Below are positions 44,257-56,938 of a stretch of 64,000 nucleotides of DNA, one piece after another; position 1 is the first letter of the stretch, and every line of letters starts with the position of its first letter. The translations under genes were made by a program, and so were the position numbers. Under the pieces are notes generated by a model. It had not been told where the DNA came from and searched no databases. It worked only from the letters and a program-made list of their open reading frames with translations. Source of the DNA: Favolaschia claudopus (Eukaryota; Basidiomycota; Agaricomycetes; Agaricales; Mycenaceae); assembly GCA_037176885.1 (NCBI GenBank), contig JAWWNJ010000037.1:1550001-1614000 (forward strand). Reading direction: 5' to 3'.

Positions 44257-46255
44257 GTTTTATGGGATGGTGGTGGTAGCAATTCAAGAGAGAAAGTTAA
44301 ATCGCGAGAAAATAATCGCTTTTGAAGCGCTCTAAGCGCCCAAAGATAAGATAAACTGTAGATTAGGAAGTTCAGAAAGTCACGGTACCGCGTCTTGGGA
44401 AACTCAATGATAATTATTATTGTTATCTAACTATAAAATGAGGCGGTGTTGAGATAAGATAAGATAAGATAAGATAAAGTAGTAGGGAAAAAAAAGTTAA
44501 AGTACGAGTCATGCCGCGCAACACGACGGCCCGCTTACCGCATGTAATTAGGCAGGTCTCCGCCCCAGATATTTGATTATCGTCACCGGCGACACCGCCC
44601 ACGAAGGCCGCATTTGAAGAAATCGTGATCCGCACCGACGTGCCGACTTGTATGTATGGGAAGAGAATATCAACTAACCCAGGAGTAAGTACACGGTATC
44701 TGCGTAGCAGGATTTTGCAGACGTGCACGGCATTTGTACACTCCGTCCCTGACAGTGTTGCGACGCTCGAGTTGATGTACAACGCCAACAGTCTCCTCGA
44801 CGCTCCCCTTCGCGTCCGCCGCGAAAACCACGCGCCACAGGAGAAGCGCGAGCACACCTAACCGCCACAGCACACTCGACCTGCGACTCCCTCCTTTCCA
44901 GCGTCGAGTCCCGAGGCCTGGAGGTCGAGGGCTTCCAACGCCGACGACATCAACCGACCACCTCCAAATGTTCCCCTTGCTCCCCACCTTGTTCTTCCCC
45001 ACCCATTCAAGGCCACCCCGTCCCCAACGCCCACCTCTCAGCAGAACACCATGAGCACGGCAACGAGCTCAAACAGACGACGCTCGCGGGTCGCATCTGC
45101 ACCCGCACGCAACCCCTCCTACGCTGTATCCACATCACCGACTGGCGCCTCTGTTCGTCATCATCCCTCCTTCCATGTTCCTCGACGAAGACGATCTATC
45201 GACTCCACCGTCAACGCTGTCCACCATCGAGAGCGCGTCATCGGGTCGTGTACCTCTCCCCCCTTCTACCTCGCCTTGCCCCTCGCTCAGGGCCTCATTT
45301 GAGAGACCGCTCCTCAAACAATACCGACGCCGCACAGCGCCGAAACGAGCAGGTGGTACAAGACTCCTCGTCCTCATCAGCATCTACTTCTTCATCTTCA
45401 CCTACACCCGCTTCCCCAGCGTCTCTCATTGTCGGCCTCGCAGGAGAAGGGCGCGTAACCAAGAACCAGTACCCGGGGGGACCGACGCACTCGAGTCTCA
45501 TCTTCCCCAATTTGTTATCTCCACTGTGTCGCTGGACGCCCGTGGCTAGTATAGGCTTCTCCATCCCGTGACCACCAAAAGACGCCGTCCTTCTCTCCGC
45601 TTACGCCTGTGTCTGGACACTCAGATCCTCCATGATACCTCGCAACTCCACGCAGGAGACTCGTACACCCGGGCGCGCACGCAATTTGGGGTCGTAACAA
45701 AATAACAGAAGAGGGAAAAGCCGAAGTAAAAAGACGATAACGCACTGTACCCAGGCACCAGCAACGAAGAGTATGATATTTTGAGGGCATTATAGCGCCA
45801 GACTGGGTGCTGCTAAAGCTACGGGCCGGAGGATCGAAGATGCTTCCATGCGCCGCTGAAACCGCCCAAGTTATATCGCTTTCTACTGACACAATTGAGC
45901 AAAGTGGTGCTGTGAATGGGAAATGGAATTAGGACGCACCCAGAGACAAATCTTTCCCGTTCGTTACTTTGAGAAGCTCAATGACAGTAGCCATGACCAC
46001 CACCACCCAAAAGATCGTCGTCCGCATTGGCGCTCAAGCAAGAACCCCGCAAACCAAAGCCTCGCAACTCTCGCCTGAATGACGGATTTTTCGGAAACAA
46101 GATGCTCAAAGAGGGTTTAGACATGTATATCCAAGTAGCAGACCATATGATCGTTTTCTGCTCAAGATGGTGTGTGTTGGAAATGGGCCATAGTCGTAGT
46201 CTCTCCAAGACAGACGCTATATCAATTTGCTCGTACCTCGCAAGATATAGTCTGT
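44257..46255. other. Gene-poor, pyrimidine-rich stretch
   Basis: From about 44760 to 45570 the plus strand is C/T-rich with serine/proline-coding frames in several phases (for example from 45051, MSTATSSNRRRSRVASAPAR). These could be the low-complexity start of a gene whose body is missing, but no domain or splice model was found. Confidence 0.4.
44451..44479. repeat. GATAA microsatellite
   Basis: Five to six tandem units of GATAA in an AT-rich stretch. The unit contains the GATA-factor core site, but no nearby gene gives it a clear role. Confidence 0.8.
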
Positions 46256-46257
46256 TA

Positions 46258-46502
46258 CTGTAGTATTACGACCAAGTGTTCAGGTGACGGGTGACAGGGA
46301 CCTGTGAACTGAACACTTTTGGTTGTGGTGACGGTGACACTTGGGTTTTTGCGCCAAAAAGGGACGAAAAACGTCAAAATTTTCCGGGCCGGCATTCGCC
46401 GGCCTACCATATAGAGTAATTTGCTGTGCTCTGAACACCTTAACCAGTGAACATTGTAGGTGACAGGTGACACCCAGTGAACACTTGGTCGTAATACTAC
46501 AG
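46258..46502 (+). mobile_element. 245-bp MITE, copy 1
   Basis: Perfect terminal inverted repeats: CTGTAGTATTACGACCAAG at the left and its complement at the right (arms of about 25 bp), flanked by TA at 46256-46257 and 46503-46504. A TA target duplication and short TIRs suggest a Tc1/mariner-type non-autonomous element. GTGAAC and GGTGAC motifs recur near the ends. No coding capacity is supported. Confidence 0.9.
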
Positions 46503-46504
46503 TA

Positions 46505-47635
46505 CTAACCGCGCCATGATAACCGGCGTCTCGATCTATCACTGATTGATGGCGATGCTCAACCAAACAACGCGCTCATTTCCTCCAAATTGACGCGACT
46601 TGGAGGCATAAGCTATATGAAAAAGCGGCGACGAGGCTTGTTTGCGACATTGAGACAATCTTTGCTCGATTTTCAAGTTCTTGGTGCTCAAATCTTTGCA
46701 CGCCGGACATCCGTCCAAATACGGTAATTTCTCGTTTTTCAGCTCGAATCCGACGACTGTAGGGAGAACCCGTTGATTGAGGGTTGGTAGATACTAGCTT
46801 CAGCCAAACAGTACACCCAGTGGTGTCGTGTCGCGTGCGGAGGCATCGAAGTCGCGTCAAGGCGCGGTTGCCATTATGTCCCAAAATGGATGCTTATATA
46901 ATAACGCAGGACGCCGCTTCGAAGGCGTGGTAACTATCAGACTACCATAGTCGCGCAGGAAAACGAGGTAAGGAAGGCTCAGCGCTCAGCCTCCAAGTCG
47001 CTGACTCACGATTGAGTCGGTGCCGAAAGTAACGCATCACACTGTGACATAACCCATGTCATCTCTTGAAGCTCACCACCACCACAGAAATTTCGACAGC
47101 TGCTTCTCGTAAGTATGTTAGAGCTGCTATTAATCGAGGATAAACTGGCCCCAGATTCTTTTAAACTCACTCTATTCAGCTCAGCGCCGAACAATACAGA
47201 TTTTGGGACTTACTATTAAATTATACTCCAGAATTCTTTCCAAACCCCGCCAAGACTCGAGTTCGCTCTCAGGCTTCGAGCATTTCAGACGATGCTGGCT
47301 CGTTCCGCTACATTTTGAAAGATTTCACAACGAACAGTCAATATTGATCATGGATAGATAGAGGTGCTGCAACGACACCGAAATGCAATAAACCTTCTTC
47401 ATCGGAAATTGCACACCGCCCTTCTTCGTGAATATTGAATCTAAAATAGCTCCAGGCACATCCGACAGTGGCTTCATCACACTTCGGTGGATGTTTTCAC
47501 CGGTCCGCCAGTCACTAGAAATACACCAGCTTATAACTAACACCTCCCTTCGTCGGACTCTTGATTTTAGTAGCTTTCCCCCGCAATGGAGTCCTGCCCT
47601 GATTTCGACGTCAGTAATACTTTTGGTCGGTGTGT
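46505..47635. other. Gene-free stretch between MITE 1 and the DUF6534 relic
   Basis: Only short frames on both strands, with no domain, repeat or RNA gene seen. Confidence 0.5.
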
Positions 47636-49390
47636 TTTCCTTCTGTGCTTCAAACTGTAACCGAATTCCCGGCATCAGGTGCCTTGCTCATCGGCGCTAT
47701 TATATCATACACCGTCCTCGGAATAAGCACAATTCAAGTGCATATGTATTTCAAGCGCTTCCCGCAAGACTCATCGAAAGTCAAGTGCATGGTATCCCCG
47801 AGCTTCATCTTCGTTACTCTTCCTCCTTTAGCTCGCTCACTTTGACCGCAGGTCGGCGGTGTATGGTTCGTTCCAATCTCATAAGCATTCACCGTCAATC
47901 GTAAAATCGAATGAATTGAGCAGGCTAGGCGAAATCGGTCAATCCATCAGCTTCGCTATCGCGCTCTACACAGTCCTCATCATCAACTTCGGGCACCCAG
48001 AACGACTTCTCCCACTTTCCGACGTCTCTCATCGTATCCGCATGCCTCGCTAGTCTCGTAACATTCACCGGTGGGTGCATCCCATTCACCTTCCTTCTCA
48101 TTTATCCAATTACTGGTTCGAGCAACGCTTACTCTGCGCACTATTCAGTCCAAATCTTCTTCGCCTACAGAATCTACACTCTTTCTAGAAGCCTCTACAT
48201 CCCTATCCTCTGCTGGATGCTTTCCCTCTTCCGCTTGATCCCCTCCAACGTCATCTTATTCGGGGGCATACACGATCCCGGGGAAATCCTGAACAGATGG
48301 AGCACGCTGTTTAACGCGATTTGGGTGGTTAGTGCGTTGAATGATATTTTGGTTGCTGGGACAATGGTAAGTGATACAATTTTTTTCATCCTCTTGAAAA
48401 AGTGACGGGCAATTGACAACCGTTCCTGAAGGTGGTGTTATTGCGAGAAAGACAAGCTCATGTGCTGGAGCGGTGGGTGATCTACACGGTGATGGTGATT
48501 GAGCACCTTAAAACTAATCGAATGTTGATATTGTACAGGACCTCAGCCGTCGTAGACAAACTAATCACCTGGACCATCGAAACCGGTATGGTTACCAGGT
48601 ACGCGCTGTTCTACTCCTCTTCTGTGCGGCAATCCTAACAGCAATTCGCAGCATCTGCAGCATTATAATGGTCGTTGTTGTGAGTAGTCTGCTTCTGCTT
48701 CATTGAATAGAGAGTTCAATCCGATGCATATCTATAGTTTCTAACGTTGCGCACGACGCGTGAGTCTTACCTGCTCAGTTTTATCTCAAGTTCCTGCTTG
48801 TTTGGCTGATCACGGATTAGTTGTATGGCTCGCAATATGGGTCGTGATCCCGCGACGTTGTAGTGGGGTTTCTGGGTCGCCATCACTTTGGTTCTGTTTG
48901 GCAGCAGCCTTTAGTGTAGATCACCTAGCTTGTCCGTAGCCATCGCTATCGAGTCCTTTGCTCAGCTATTCTGCGGGATCTCCGGCTTCTGGACCACCAC
49001 TCTGCCATTCTCAGCGGATACAACGTACGCTTCATTTATCCAATTTTCTCGCCCGATGCTGATTACTGTAGTATTACGACCAAGTGTTCACTGGGTGTCA
49101 CCTGTCACCTACAATGTTCACTGGTTAAGGTGTTCAGAGCACAGCAAATTACTCTATATGGTAGGCCGGCGAATGCCGGCCCGGAAAATTTTGACGTTTT
49201 TCGTCCCTTTTTGGCGCAAAAACCCAAGTGTCACCGTCACCACAACCAAAAGTGTTCAGTTCACAGGTCCCTGTCACCCGTCACCTGAACACTTGGTCGT
49301 AATACTACAGTAATTGCTTCCGAGTCATCAGTGTTCTCCAATTCTTTGTTGGCTAGGTACGATGTCCGCAAATTTATTCTCCCACCTAGC
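47636..49390 (+). pseudogene. DUF6534-like membrane protein gene, decayed
   Basis: Pieces match, in order, the fungal DUF6534 multi-pass membrane proteins: ALLIGAIISYTVLGISTIQV with YFKRFPQD (47680-47790), SFAIALYTVLIINFGHPERLL (about 47945), ACLASLVTF then VQIFFAYRIYTLSRSLYIP (48030-48200), a block ending WVVSALNDILVAGTMV (48370), VDKLITWTIETGMVTR (48550) and SNSLLARYDVRK (49340). Recognisable introns separate some blocks (48070-48147; from 48367). Between FGHPERLL and the ACLASL block the frame shifts by one base, and a MITE at 49066 interrupts the 3' part. It is most likely a pseudogene; a more complex splice pattern is possible but less likely. Confidence 0.5.
49066..49310 (-). mobile_element. 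245-bp MITE, copy 2 (inverted)
   Basis: Reverse complement of the element at 46258-46502 with no difference seen over 245 bp, flanked by TA at 49064-49065 and 49311-49312. It lies inside the decayed DUF6534 gene. Identity of the two copies points to recent movement or gene conversion. Confidence 0.9.
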
Positions 49391-50358
49391 TTCACGTTGT
49401 TGATATCCGTTTAGCCTCAACTCACGAGCTTACCTACGCTCCGCCCTCCTGCCAACACACCCAAGCGGCAGCGAGGTAAGTCGTATTTCCTCATTCTCTC
49501 TGCATACTCCGCACATTCACAGTTGACCAATAATTTACACTGGCACTTCGCTCAACAGCACAACCGTGACGCTACCATCACCAGCCGAAACCGGCCAGTT
49601 CAAATCGCAGTGGAGATGACCAAGGTCATAGGTGACCCGTACGATGATTGATAATTCTGGGGTATGAATTGCATCTTGGGTTCGGTCAACTTACTAGTGT
49701 ATTAATTTGTAATATCGGATGTACCTTAGGCCTTTACCTGTTGTATGATGGCTACGACATACCAGAAATGATTTGCGTCGGTGAATTGTGTGTGCTTCGG
49801 GTTTTTCCACGCGCCTCATACTCTATCAACGACGACCTCATTTGAAAACTCAATCCCCCCCAAAAAAATAACTGCCGTCTTTCAAGGACAATTTGTCAAG
49901 TCAAAACCACATGCAAAGCTTCGGGAACAGCAGTGCGGCCGCACGGGCACACCTGCGGCCGCGCAGAATGTCTTGCTATTCCTCGAGATTGATCTCGATC
50001 TTTCCGAACTTCGAGGAATCTGATCTAACAGTGAGTCGAGGTCGGAGCGAGACCGCCATTTCGAGTGTAAATTGAATATAAAACACGTATCTTCTCGACG
50101 AATAACATTAGCGGCCGCGAACTTGGAGGACAATTTCGCATCAAATTTCCTAATTAAGCAGGTCTCCGCTCTCCCAACTTCCAAGCAAAGTCATTTCAAA
50201 AAGTAATTTGAACCCACGTAGGTATGTACAAGGTATCTGCTGTAAGGAGCACGATTATACAGGTGTGTAAGAAAATGTATACCAAAGAGCACTGTTTTGT
50301 GTATGAAGAAAACGAAACGAAACGTATTGACACCGTACAAGTCGAATGGAATAACCAC
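49391..50358. other. Intergenic stretch
   Basis: No supported gene. Three GCGGCCGC octamers fall within about 190 bp (near 49936, 49953 and 50111), a local oddity of unknown meaning. The 3' end of the acyl-CoA synthetase gene follows. Confidence 0.4.
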
Positions 50359-53300
50359 TTATTTCTTAAAGGCTTTCAACTCACTGATTCTTGTACGCCT
50401 CCTACAACGCCACATCGCTTCAGTCACCTCATCACCCAGCAGCATCATCACCGTAAAACTCACCTTAATCTCCTTATCAAACTTCTTCGCAATCGCCGAC
50501 CTCTGAATCTTCTGCGCAGCCGTCACAAGCCCACTCTCCGGCGTCCACTCATCCGGCGTCAATATCACCCCACTCAGCATCTCCATCCCCTTAAACCCAT
50601 TCTTCTTCCCCACCGAATTACACTCCTTCAGCACCAGCGCCGCGACGCGCGAATCCGTGCACAGCTCATGCAGCCCCTTCGACGCGTCCACACCGTCGAG
50701 CGACTTAAGCCCCGCGCGGAGGTGCTGCTCGTGCGGGATGATGATCGCGATGGGCGCTTTCGCGTCTTGCGTCGCGTGCACGCAGATGTTCGCGACGTAG
50801 TTGCACGCTTTGTACGTCGATTCGAGCTGCTCGAGGGCGATGTACTGTGTGCGTGCGGTATAGATCAGCGAATTGGAGGCGAGGAGCGGCGGCGTGTACG
50901 CACCTCTCCGCCTGCGAGCTTGACCAGGTTCTTGATGCTAGAAGGACGCAAACGTCAGCGAATGACACGACGAGGGGCATGTGGCGCCTGGGGATTAAAA
51001 GGCAATCACCGATCAATCAGCGTCAAGGTTCCGTCCTCATTCCACTGCCCTACGTCTCCCGTCCTCAACCACCCATCGCCCGCAAAGATCGTAGGGTCCT
51101 CGTTGAGGTCGGGGCGCTTGAAGTAGCCCGAGATGACAGAGGGGCCGCGGATGCAGACCTGAAAGGCGAGGTGAGTACGGAGCGAGATGAGGACGAAGGG
51201 GTGAAGGAGGCTGAGGTGAGGGTCTATCACCGCAAACGGCGGCAGCCGCAGCTCGTGGGGCCCCGGGCACAGTAACAGAAACTACTCACCTCACCCCTCT
51301 CCTCTGACGCCCCATTCCTCCCACAGCTGAAGTACCCCGCCTCGGGGACGTCGCGGAACTACAAGTGAAAGAAAGGATTAGCAGGTGTGCGGAGGGGGAG
51401 ACCGAAACGAAGATGAAAATGAAGATTCAAGCTCCAAAGCGACACCTCGACAATTCATCTGTTACCCATAGCACAGCACCCCTTCTCCGAATGCGTCGAA
51501 GTAAGCAGGCCAAGAAACGGAGTCCGGGTATATCTCACTCCGGATACCGTGGGCGCTGATATACACAGGGATTGTAAGGACTCTCGTCCCTCCTCGACGA
51601 GCACCGTACACCGCGAGCAAGAAGACAAGCAGACTACGAGCGGCAGCGCAGCACCGTACTCGTCTCTTGTCGGTCTCTCCAAACGACAGTGGCGACCCTC
51701 GTCACGCTCGCCTGTACGAGCTACCCATCCACCTCCCATTCTGGGCAGGCGCGCACCTCGATCTCTCCGGGCCCATACCTCCCCCCGCCTCCGCGTCGTC
51801 ATACGCCTCCGCTATAACGAGGAGTACCCGGGCAGCAGCAGCGCTCAGCCGGCCTCGGTTTCCCCTCCATCGTAAATCATGCCAGGGTAGTCCTCCGCCA
51901 CCGCACTCGCCAGACTCTCCACCTCTCCGCTCGACGCCTGCTCTGTCCTCGACCTATAGCACAAGCTCGTCCCCGAGAAGTCTAGCACCATCCTCTGCCT
52001 CTTTTGCTGGCCCACCCGGCACCGCCAATACACCGCCGCATATGTGTACGGCCGACACCCCCCGCTCGCCGTCTTCCCTCGAAGGTATCCGACCTTGACC
52101 TCCACCTCCCCTTACATCGTTCTCCCGACTCGGGGCCGCCTCCCACCTCCGCCTTCCACACTGCAACGGACACATCCGCCTACACCACCACCGCCGTAGG
52201 CACAGCAGTAACAGCCTTCCCCGCCCTGACCTAACCAGACGCGCATGGGTGCCCCTCCTCCTCCTCCGCATCTCCACTGTCCCCGTCTCGGTTGACTCCG
52301 ACCCCCGCAAACGCCACAAACCCAAACACCCCAAAGAAACGCACCTTAATCTCCACACTCGGCACCGGCAGCCCCACCGTGTCGTACCGGAACACCTCGG
52401 GCGGCATGATCGCGCACATGCCGCAGGACTCGGTCATGCCGTAGCCTGGGGGCGGGGGGTTAGCGAGCGGTTAGGCGAAGGTGGGGAGGGGGAGAGGGAG
52501 GGAGGGAGGGGAGGGGAGAAGAAAAAAGAAAAGGGAGGGGGGAGGGGAGGGGGGAGACGCAACGGAATCGAAGAGAAGGCGGAGGGAAGCCCAAGCGTTT
52601 GCGGGGAGGAAAGACGGGCAAGCAGACAACGAAAGACAACACACCCTGCAACAACATCACCAACGCCACGCTCAAAAACTCCTGCGTCTCGCGCGAGATC
52701 GCCGCGCCGCCTGACATCGCGAGGCGGAGTCTACAAGGGAAAGGGTGAACGGGGTGAGCTCGTGCGCGGATATAGAAAGTGAGGAGAAGAAGAAAGTAGA
52801 AAGTGAGCTCTTATACAAATGTCGAGAGCTCCCGCGCGAACATAGACGTAAAGAGAAACGAAGAAAAGAAGAAGAGCGAGAAGAGGGAGAAACTGAAAGC
52901 GAGAGAAGAACGCACCTCCCCCCCGTCGCAGCCTTAACCGCGCTCAGCACAAAATTATCTGCCAGCATCCCCAACACGGGCGTATTCCGCCTCTTCGCCT
53001 CCACCGCCCCCCGAAACACACTCTCCCTGACCTTCCCCCCCGCGGAGGCCTTGCCCACGATGCCCTTGCGGATGGTCTCCCAGACGGCGGGGACGCCGAC
53101 CATGATGGAGGGCGCGAAGGCGCGCATGTCGCCGGGGCAGTTGCGGGTTGAGGTGTCTGTGAGGGTCTGGGGAGAGAGGGGTCAGCGTTAGCTGAGCTTG
53201 CCACCAAAAAGTAGAATACGAAAAGCAAAATGCAAAAAGAACGAAAGAAACAGGCAAGCGAGGTGGGTGGAAGGAATACGAACACAAAGGAGGGGGTGTA

Positions 53301-54853
53301 AGATGTAAAATGTAAGATACGGAAGTGAGGGAAGGAGGGAGGAGGGAGGCGAGAGTGATCGATCGGAGGTGGGGGAGGAAAGAGAAGAATACGAAAGTGA
53401 GGAAAGAGGGTGATGTACGAAATGCAAATGAGCATGAAGATAAAGAGAATAAGGGCAAAGGAGGAGAACGAAAGCTCACCTTAACCCCCCCAAACCCCGT
53501 CGGCATCCCCACAAACAGCATAATCAGCTCCACAATATACTCCAATATGTGCGCGAGCGGGAGGTACGCGAGGTACGCGTCCTCGGGCGTGAGGTGGTGC
53601 CCGAGGAGGGTGTGGACGGCGCCGACCTGCGAAGAGCGAACGGAGTGAGCGACAGTCGCATATTTTTAATAAGGGAAGGAAAGAGGGAAGGAAAGAGAGT
53701 TATACGACTGCGTCGTATAAAGTGAATAACGTAGAGAGGAAAGACGCACCGACGCAATCAAATTCGCATGCGTAATCACTACGCCCTTCGGCGCACCGGT
53801 ACTCCCGCTCGTATACATAATACAGCTCACCGTCTCCGGCTTTGGTCTCCTCTTCTCCACTTGTTCGTTAATCGCAGGATCCGACGCGGACTTGGCGCCG
53901 AGGGCGCGGACGTCCTCAATCGAAAGGATCTGCATCCCTTGGCTTAAAAACATATATATCGAAAAAGAAGGAAAGGAAAACGCACATTAACCCCTTCCCT
54001 CGCCTCCCGCACCTTCTGTATCACACTTTCCTTGACGTCCCCATCATACACGATGATTCGCACACTGGGCGTATTGGGGAGAACGCTAAGCAAGGTGGGG
54101 AGCAGGGCGGCGTTGGTGAAGAGCGCGGCGCAGTGCGGCTCGTTGAGCGAGTGCGTGAGGCCTGAAGGGCCGAGGGTGTCGTAGGCTGTTGCGATGCGCG
54201 TCGAGATGGACCCGCAGGCGTGCGCGAGGAGTTGCCAGTTGAGGCTGCGGGGAAGTGTTAGATGGATAAATAAGTAAGATGAATGAAGAGAAGGAGGAGA
54301 GGAATAGGGAGGAAGAAGGAAGCGCACCTCGTCGCGGCATAAATATTAAACACATCCTCCGTCCCCAACCCCAGCTCCACCAACCCTCTCCCAATCTCCC
54401 CCACGCGCTCCTTCAGCTGCACATAGGTGATATACTTGTAATCCGTCAGCTCAAAGTACTTCCATTTCTTCTTCTCCTTGATGTCCTTCCCGTCGACGAC
54501 TTTGGTTATTTCTTTCTCTTCTTCGTGGATCTGTGTGATTTCGTGCGTTAGCATGATTAAAAGCGTTAGCGGGATTCAAAGCCGCGCAATACAAGCTTAG
54601 GGAAAGCCTCCAAACGCACCTTAACAACATCCCTCCACCCAAGCGCATCCCGCCCCCCATGCGTCTTCGCCACATACTCAATAACATCCCACACCGTCTC
54701 AATCCCCTCAAACGGCCTTTGCACCAACTTATCCGCGCTAATCGCCGTCCGCCTCGTGGGCCCCTCGTCCGGCGCCGACGGCGGCGCGACGACGACCGAC
54801 CCCGCGCCGTAGTATCCCGGGCGGTTGGTGCGCGTGGTTATATTCGTGGGCAT
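50359..54853 (-). CDS. Long-chain acyl-CoA synthetase
   Basis: Twelve exons, complement(54853-54620, 54530-54328, 54244-53986, 53929-53750, 53626-53480, 53166-52916, 52730-52645, 52445-52345, 51358-51290, 51158-51010, 50937-50904, 50844-50359), join in phase to 732 aa, close to the Faa1/LACS length. It converts long-chain fatty acids, ATP and CoA to acyl-CoA. Motifs are intact: the AMP-binding P-loop YTSGSTGAPKGVVITHAN, LPLAHILEYIVE, SGGAAISRETQEFL, YGMTESCG, GWLRTGDVGQW and KNLVKLAGGE followed by YIALEQLES. Intron 8 (52344-51359) is 986 nt, far above the others; several introns are strongly pyrimidine-rich on the sense strand. A housekeeping gene that marks the end of the accessory region. 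Confidence 0.92.
52478..52557 (+). repeat. Polypurine tract inside an acyl-CoA synthetase intron
   Basis: An almost pure G/A run with many GGG and GGGG blocks on the plus strand, in intron 7. The transcript (minus strand) is therefore C/T-rich. The plus strand could form G-quadruplexes or a triplex. Confidence 0.75.
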
Positions 54854-56596
54854 CGTGGTGTGTGTCTCTGTTAGTCGTTATGTGTCTTCTGATAGTGGTA
54901 GAGTCGAAGGCGGCGGTGGTGGAGGTGGATAAGGGAGTGGAAGGAAGAGGTGAGGCAGCCTGACGCAATGCTTTGCAGAAAACCCCGCAAATAAACAAGA
55001 GTAAACACTGTGCCGTAATTCCTTCCACGCTTGGCTTCCTTGCTTCTGTCAGTGTCAACAACAGCTTTGGTTAGACTCGGAGTGCCTGTGCCTCTCCCCC
55101 TTTGTGTTCTAGCGGTTCTCTAGAATGCGCTTAGCCGTTCTTGACCCCCAGTGACCTGTTCTTCTGTGATTTTCTTGGAATTTCAAGGCTGATTCGAATC
55201 GGTGACGTCTCGATCGCCCGACGCCGAATCTCTCCGACCCACAAAGCGCTCGCTCGTCATCTCCGTCTCCTCGCCTCTGCAGCGCTTGTATCTACCTGTT
55301 TCATTTTCCTGCAGGCATTGTCCCCGAGAGAAATCACCGCTTTTGGCTACAACTGTAGCCTGCTTCGCCGCTCGCGTTCTTGCATCCCGAATCTTCACTG
55401 TTCAGGTACTTGTGATATTCGTACTCGCCCTTCTCGGAACTCCTACCGCTTGCCATTCGAAAAGGTCAATACAGACGTTCCAATATCTCCTCTCGACAAC
55501 TCGAACAATCTATAGCAATGTTGTGAACCGCTCATTCCTCGTATTCTCCGCCGACCTCCCACCCTACCTGTCCCTCGACCTCCTCCTCTGTGTCAAGACT
55601 TCTTCGACGCCTTCTACAATATCGTTCGATTTCTGACAGCCGTCACCGTCGATGATCTTGTGTCCAAGACCTGACGCTCTCTTCCCTGCACTCAAAGCAA
55701 GTACTCCGGTCACCAGGCCTCCTTGCCTCCAATATCACCTGTCAAGACACAATCGATCCCGGACGGCGGAATCACAAAATAGTACTGCCGTTCTGAAACA
55801 CACTTATCCCTTCTTCTTCTTCGCCTCCGCTGCCTCCAATTTCTCAGGTTATCTTTTCATCCGTCATCTAAGCTACGACGTCTCGCCGACCACCAGCCCA
55901 GCCAAGTTGAGTTCTAGCTAGTCATCTCCCCATCTTCGCGGCACCCAACCTCCAACCTCTGTGCCTTGCATCACGGTCTCCCTCGTCTCGGTCTCACAAT
56001 CTCGAACGCGCCCATGTCCACCGCCGTATATCTCTCGACCCTCGTCTATTGATATTCTCCGCCGAACTTCCACAGTAGGTATTGTACCTGTTCCTCGAGA
56101 TACCTGTTCCTGGAGATCCTGTATGTCTGCCCGTTTTCCTCGACGACGCGTTCCATGTCAATGTTTTGAATTCGACTGCAGTCGTCCTGCTTCCGAATCA
56201 GCGATCAAAGCCAAAGTATCAACCCACTGTTTGCGGTCTCTAGATCTTGATCCTCGTCTTCTGTCACTCATCGGCATTCCCCAATCGAATTTCTCACCCG
56301 AAATCGTCCTTTTTTGTCTCGCTCTGAACAATCTGCACCTGCATCCGAATCTAGATCTCTGAGATTATCAATTGAGCTTCTAACTGCGCGTTCAAGAGAG
56401 AAACGTTATGAAGGGCTGGTCGAAGGCTGCCAGTTGAACATATTGTACACTGAGTAATACTTCCACGGCAAATGTGTTTTACTTTTCTCGAAATCACTTT
56501 CACTTTCGTCCCTCGCTCTCCACGTCGGAATGCGCTTGTTTCTGCTTGCCTAAATCAGTACCATGGATTGTGAAACGAAAACCAATGAACGTCTTG
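54854..56596. other. Pyrimidine-rich intergenic stretch
   Basis: Contains the upstream side of the acyl-CoA synthetase gene. Plus-strand frames at 55141-55515, 55202-55636 and 55961-56362 are Ser/Pro/Leu-rich by composition and have no domain or splice support, so I call no gene. Confidence 0.45.
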
Positions 56597-56938
56597 TTAA
56601 TTGTTAACCTTCCCCAACGTCACGGTGCTCAGCGTGACAACGTCGTTCCGGTCGTGCAGAGACAGGGTGACCTGGTCGCCTGCACGAGTTCCAGTGAACC
56701 AATAAAACTTCTTATTGTCCAAGTCGCGAACGGTGAAACTGGTAGCGTCGTCGTTCACGGAACGCAGAACGTAGGCGGTCGAGAAGAAAGGGTGCTTGTT
56801 GACCCCCGCTGCGTCTTTGGTGAACGTGGTGAAGACATGAGCGCGTCCGTGCGTAGTCCAGCCGTCCGGGATGTCGAGGAAGAAATTCTCGTTGGAGGCG
56901 TAAGGCGAGTAGTTGAATTTTCCGGCGTAGACTGACAT
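56597..56938 (-). CDS. Small soluble protein of unknown function, 113 aa
   Basis: A single-exon frame of 113 codons starting MSVYAGKFNYSPYASNENFF. Alternating hydrophobic and polar residues (STAYVLRSV, SFTVRDLDNKKFYWFTG, DQVTLSLHDRNDVVTLS) suggest an all-beta fold. There is no signal peptide, cysteine or membrane span. A decayed tandem copy follows on the same strand at 57232-57445, which supports a real gene. I do not recognise the family. Confidence 0.6.
   Translation of the reverse strand: MSVYAGKFNYSPYASNENFFLDIPDGWTTHGRAHVFTTFTKDAAGVNKHPFFSTAYVLRSVNDDATSFTVRDLDNKKFYWFTGTRAGDQVTLSLHDRNDVVTLSTVTLGKVNN

Noticed and set aside
46255..46566. A frame of 103 codons (minus) and its twin at 48930-49313
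   Set aside because: Both are reading frames through the identical MITEs and start in unrelated flanks; not a gene.
44540..50240. Short similarity between 44545 and 50151 (TAATTA, then GCAGGTCTCCGC, then CGGTATCTGC-like)
   Set aside because: Too short and interrupted to call a repeat; could be coincidence.
51549..52234. Ser/Pro/Arg-rich frames inside the 986-nt intron
   Set aside because: They follow base composition, overlap on both strands and have no domain or splice support.
55141..56362. Several plus-strand frames of 100-144 codons
   Set aside because: Pyrimidine-rich DNA yields such frames by chance; no start context, domain or paralogue was found.
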